In this document: in pieces, positions 6,516-7,815 of the stretch
Layout: each line of letters begins with the position of its first letter
Position numbering within the stretch: the first letter of the stretch is position 1
Assembly: GCA_023301645.1 (NCBI GenBank)
Contig: JALZUH010000128.1
Coordinates: forward strand, 1 to 7,815
DNA from: Akkermansiaceae bacterium
GTDB lineage: Bacteria > Verrucomicrobiota > Verrucomicrobiia > Verrucomicrobiales > Akkermansiaceae
Length of the DNA: 7,815 bases
Direction of reading: 5' to 3'
Translations under genes and position numbers: made by a program
The notes under the pieces: generated by a model
What the model saw: only the letters and a program-made list of their open reading frames with translations
The model's database searches: none
Told to the model about the DNA's origin: nothing

Positions 6516-7700
6516 ATGGCTAAAGAAGCATTTGAAAGGTCCAAGCCACACGTAAACGTTGGCACAATCGGTCACGTTGACCACGGTAAGACAACTCTTA
6601 CAGCAGCAATCTCAACAATCCTTGCGGAAGCAATGGGTGGAGAAGCTAAGGGATACGCAGACATTGACGCAGCTCCGGAAGAGCGTGAGCGTGGTATTAC
6701 TATTTCCACAGCACACGTTGAGTATGAAACAGCGAATCGTCACTATGCTCACGTTGACTGCCCAGGTCACGCGGACTACGTTAAGAACATGATTACTGGT
6801 GCAGCACAGATGGACGGAGGTATCCTCGTATGTTCAGCTGCTGATGGCCCAATGCCTCAGACTCGTGAGCACATCCTTCTTGCTCGTCAGGTAGGTGTTC
6901 CAGCTCTTGTAGTATTCATGAACAAGGTTGACCAGGTAGACGACGAGGAACTCCTCGAGCTCGTTGAAATGGAAATCCGTGAGCTTCTTGACGCTTACGA
7001 ATTCCCTGGTGATGAAATCCCAGTTATCAAAGGTTCAGCTCTCAAGGCACTTGAAGGCGACGCCACTCACAAAGAAAACATCATGAAGCTCATGGAAGCA
7101 GTAGACACCTACATTCCTGAGCCAGAGCGTCCAGTAGATCTTGACTTCCTCATGCCTATTGAGGACGTGTTCTCGATTGAAGGTCGTGGAACAGTTGCTA
7201 CCGGTCGTGTTGAGCGCGGTATCGTATCTAAGATGGAAGAAGTTGAAATCGTAGGTATCCGTGACACACAGGTTACTACAGTTACAGACATCGAAATGTT
7301 CCGTAAGCTTCTTGACGAAGGTCGCGCAGGTGACAACGTTGGTCTTCTCATGCGTGGTCTTAAGAAAGACGATCTTGAGCGTGGCCAGGTTATCGCTAAG
7401 AAGGGTTCAGTAACTCCTCACACAAAATTCAAAGGTGAGATCTACGTTCTTTCAAAGGACGAAGGTGGTCGTCACACACCATTCTTCTCTAACTACCGTC
7501 CACAGTTCTACTTCCGCACAACAGACGTAACTGGTAGCATCAAGCTTCCAGACGGTGTTGAGATGGTTATGCCTGGTGACAACGTTGAGCTTGAGGTAAC
7601 ACTCATCACTCCAATTGCGATGGAGCAGACAATGCGTTTCGCTATCCGTGAGGGTGGCCGCACCGTTGGAGCTGGTCGTGTTGGAACGATCCTCGACTAA
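6516..7700 (+). CDS. tuf: Translation elongation factor Tu (EF-Tu)
   Basis: This is a full-length 394-residue EF-Tu, the GTPase that brings aminoacyl-tRNA to the ribosome. All G motifs are present: GHVDHGKT (19-26), switch I RGITIST (59-65), DCPGH (81-85) with catalytic His85, NKVD (136-139) and SAL (174-176). Domain 2 follows from about 210 with GRGTVATGRVERG, and domain 3 from about 300 with PHTKF, GGRHTPFF, YRPQFYFRTTDVTG and the C-terminal IREGGRTVGAG. The start MAKEAFERSKPHVN matches the family; reading further upstream would run into the tRNA. Codon use differs from the leftward genes, with arginine mostly CGT and many GTT and CTT codons, as expected of a very highly expressed gene. No Shine-Dalgarno site precedes it; the leader is A-rich. 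An uncommon feature is Met240 in the domain 2 loop (SKMEEVEIVG), where E. coli EF-Tu has glycine. Confidence 0.99.
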   Translation: MAKEAFERSKPHVNVGTIGHVDHGKTTLTAAISTILAEAMGGEAKGYADIDAAPEERERGITISTAHVEYETANRHYAHVDCPGHADYVKNMITGAAQMDGGILVCSAADGPMPQTREHILLARQVGVPALVVFMNKVDQVDDEELLELVEMEIRELLDAYEFPGDEIPVIKGSALKALEGDATHKENIMKLMEAVDTYIPEPERPVDLDFLMPIEDVFSIEGRGTVATGRVERGIVSKMEEVEIVGIRDTQVTTVTDIEMFRKLLDEGRAGDNVGLLMRGLKKDDLERGQVIAKKGSVTPHTKFKGEIYVLSKDEGGRHTPFFSNYRPQFYFRTTDVTGSIKLPDGVEMVMPGDNVELEVTLITPIAMEQTMRFAIREGGRTVGAGRVGTILD

Positions 7701-7715
7701 TTTGATTTTAGTCTT

Positions 7716-7756
7716 GGAGGCTTTCGATTTCGATAGCCTCCGCAGGCTGGTTTTTT
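7716..7756 (+). terminator. Intrinsic terminator of tuf with an alternative upstream stem
   Basis: AGCCT (7735-7739) and AGGCT (7744-7748) form a GC-rich hairpin with a CCGC loop. Two Gs and six Ts (7751-7756) follow, a normal Rho-independent layout 35-56 nt after the tuf stop. The left arm also belongs to a longer stem, GGAGGCT (7716-7722) with AGCCTCC (7735-7741) around a 12-base loop. The two stems exclude each other. The terminator stem is short, so some read-through is plausible. Confidence 0.6.
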
Positions 7757-7787
7757 GGGGTATTTCAGTCCTAGACTGGAATACCCC
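7757..7787 (+). other. Strong 14-bp hairpin after the tuf terminator
   Basis: The arms at 7757-7770 (GGGGTATTTCAGTC) and 7774-7787 (GACTGGAATACCCC) pair along 14 bp, with a single G-U wobble and a three-base CTA loop. It directly follows the six Ts of the tuf terminator and is not itself followed by a T tract on either strand. It could be a transcript-end stabiliser, an RNase III site in a read-through or downstream transcript, or a copy of an intergenic palindromic repeat. Nothing in 7788-7815 resolves this, and I see no gene start there. Confidence 0.65.
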
Positions 7788-7815
7788 TAAGTCGCCTAAA
7801 GAGACGATTTGTGTT

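Noticed and set aside
7788..7815. Start of the next gene (tRNA-Trp or secE, often found after tuf)
   Set aside because: The remaining 28 bases show no tRNA acceptor stem and no convincing start codon.

Overview
The window is a bacterial chromosomal segment of moderate GC content, roughly 50%. It holds two transcription directions facing away from a promoter region at about 6073-6368. Five protein genes read leftward: an ABC-2 permease, a GldG-like protein, a DUF4340 protein, the cysteine desulfurase SufS, and a D-hexose-6-phosphate mutarotase cut by the window start. One tRNA gene and one protein gene read rightward: tRNA-Thr(GGU), then tuf (EF-Tu). My best guess for the host is a Verrucomicrobiota member or a relative in the PVC group. 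This rests on the permease/Gld/DUF4340 trio, the lack of Shine-Dalgarno sites, and the style of the EF-Tu N-terminus. It is an inference from memory of these families and not a database result.

Left arm (1-6072, minus strand). The permease, GldG-like and DUF4340 genes are spaced 69 and 54 bp apart and look like one operon for an envelope complex of the Gld type. The permease spans the membrane. The GldG-like protein has one membrane helix at each end and a large soluble domain. The DUF4340 protein has an N-terminal anchor and a long repeat-built domain. The ATPase expected for such a transporter is not in the window, because the operon begins with the permease. After an 87-bp gap with a possible promoter and a palindrome come sufS and, 26 bp later, the mutarotase gene. 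These two are housekeeping functions: sulfur mobilisation for Fe-S clusters, and hexose-phosphate anomer interconversion.

Right arm (6190-7815, plus strand). An A/T-rich stretch, a perfect TTGACA box and a GC-rich discriminator suggest a strong promoter of stable-RNA type. It would drive a transcript carrying tRNA-Thr(GGU) and then tuf, a classic bacterial pairing. A 72-nt A-rich spacer with a small hairpin separates the tRNA from the EF-Tu start. After tuf comes a terminator whose upstream arm can pair in two alternative ways, and then an unexplained 14-bp hairpin.

I see no mobile element, CRISPR array, phage gene or defence gene. The best leads are the ATPase-less Gld module with its four-unit DUF4340 protein, the absence of Shine-Dalgarno sites before all six protein genes, and the RNA structures flanking tuf.
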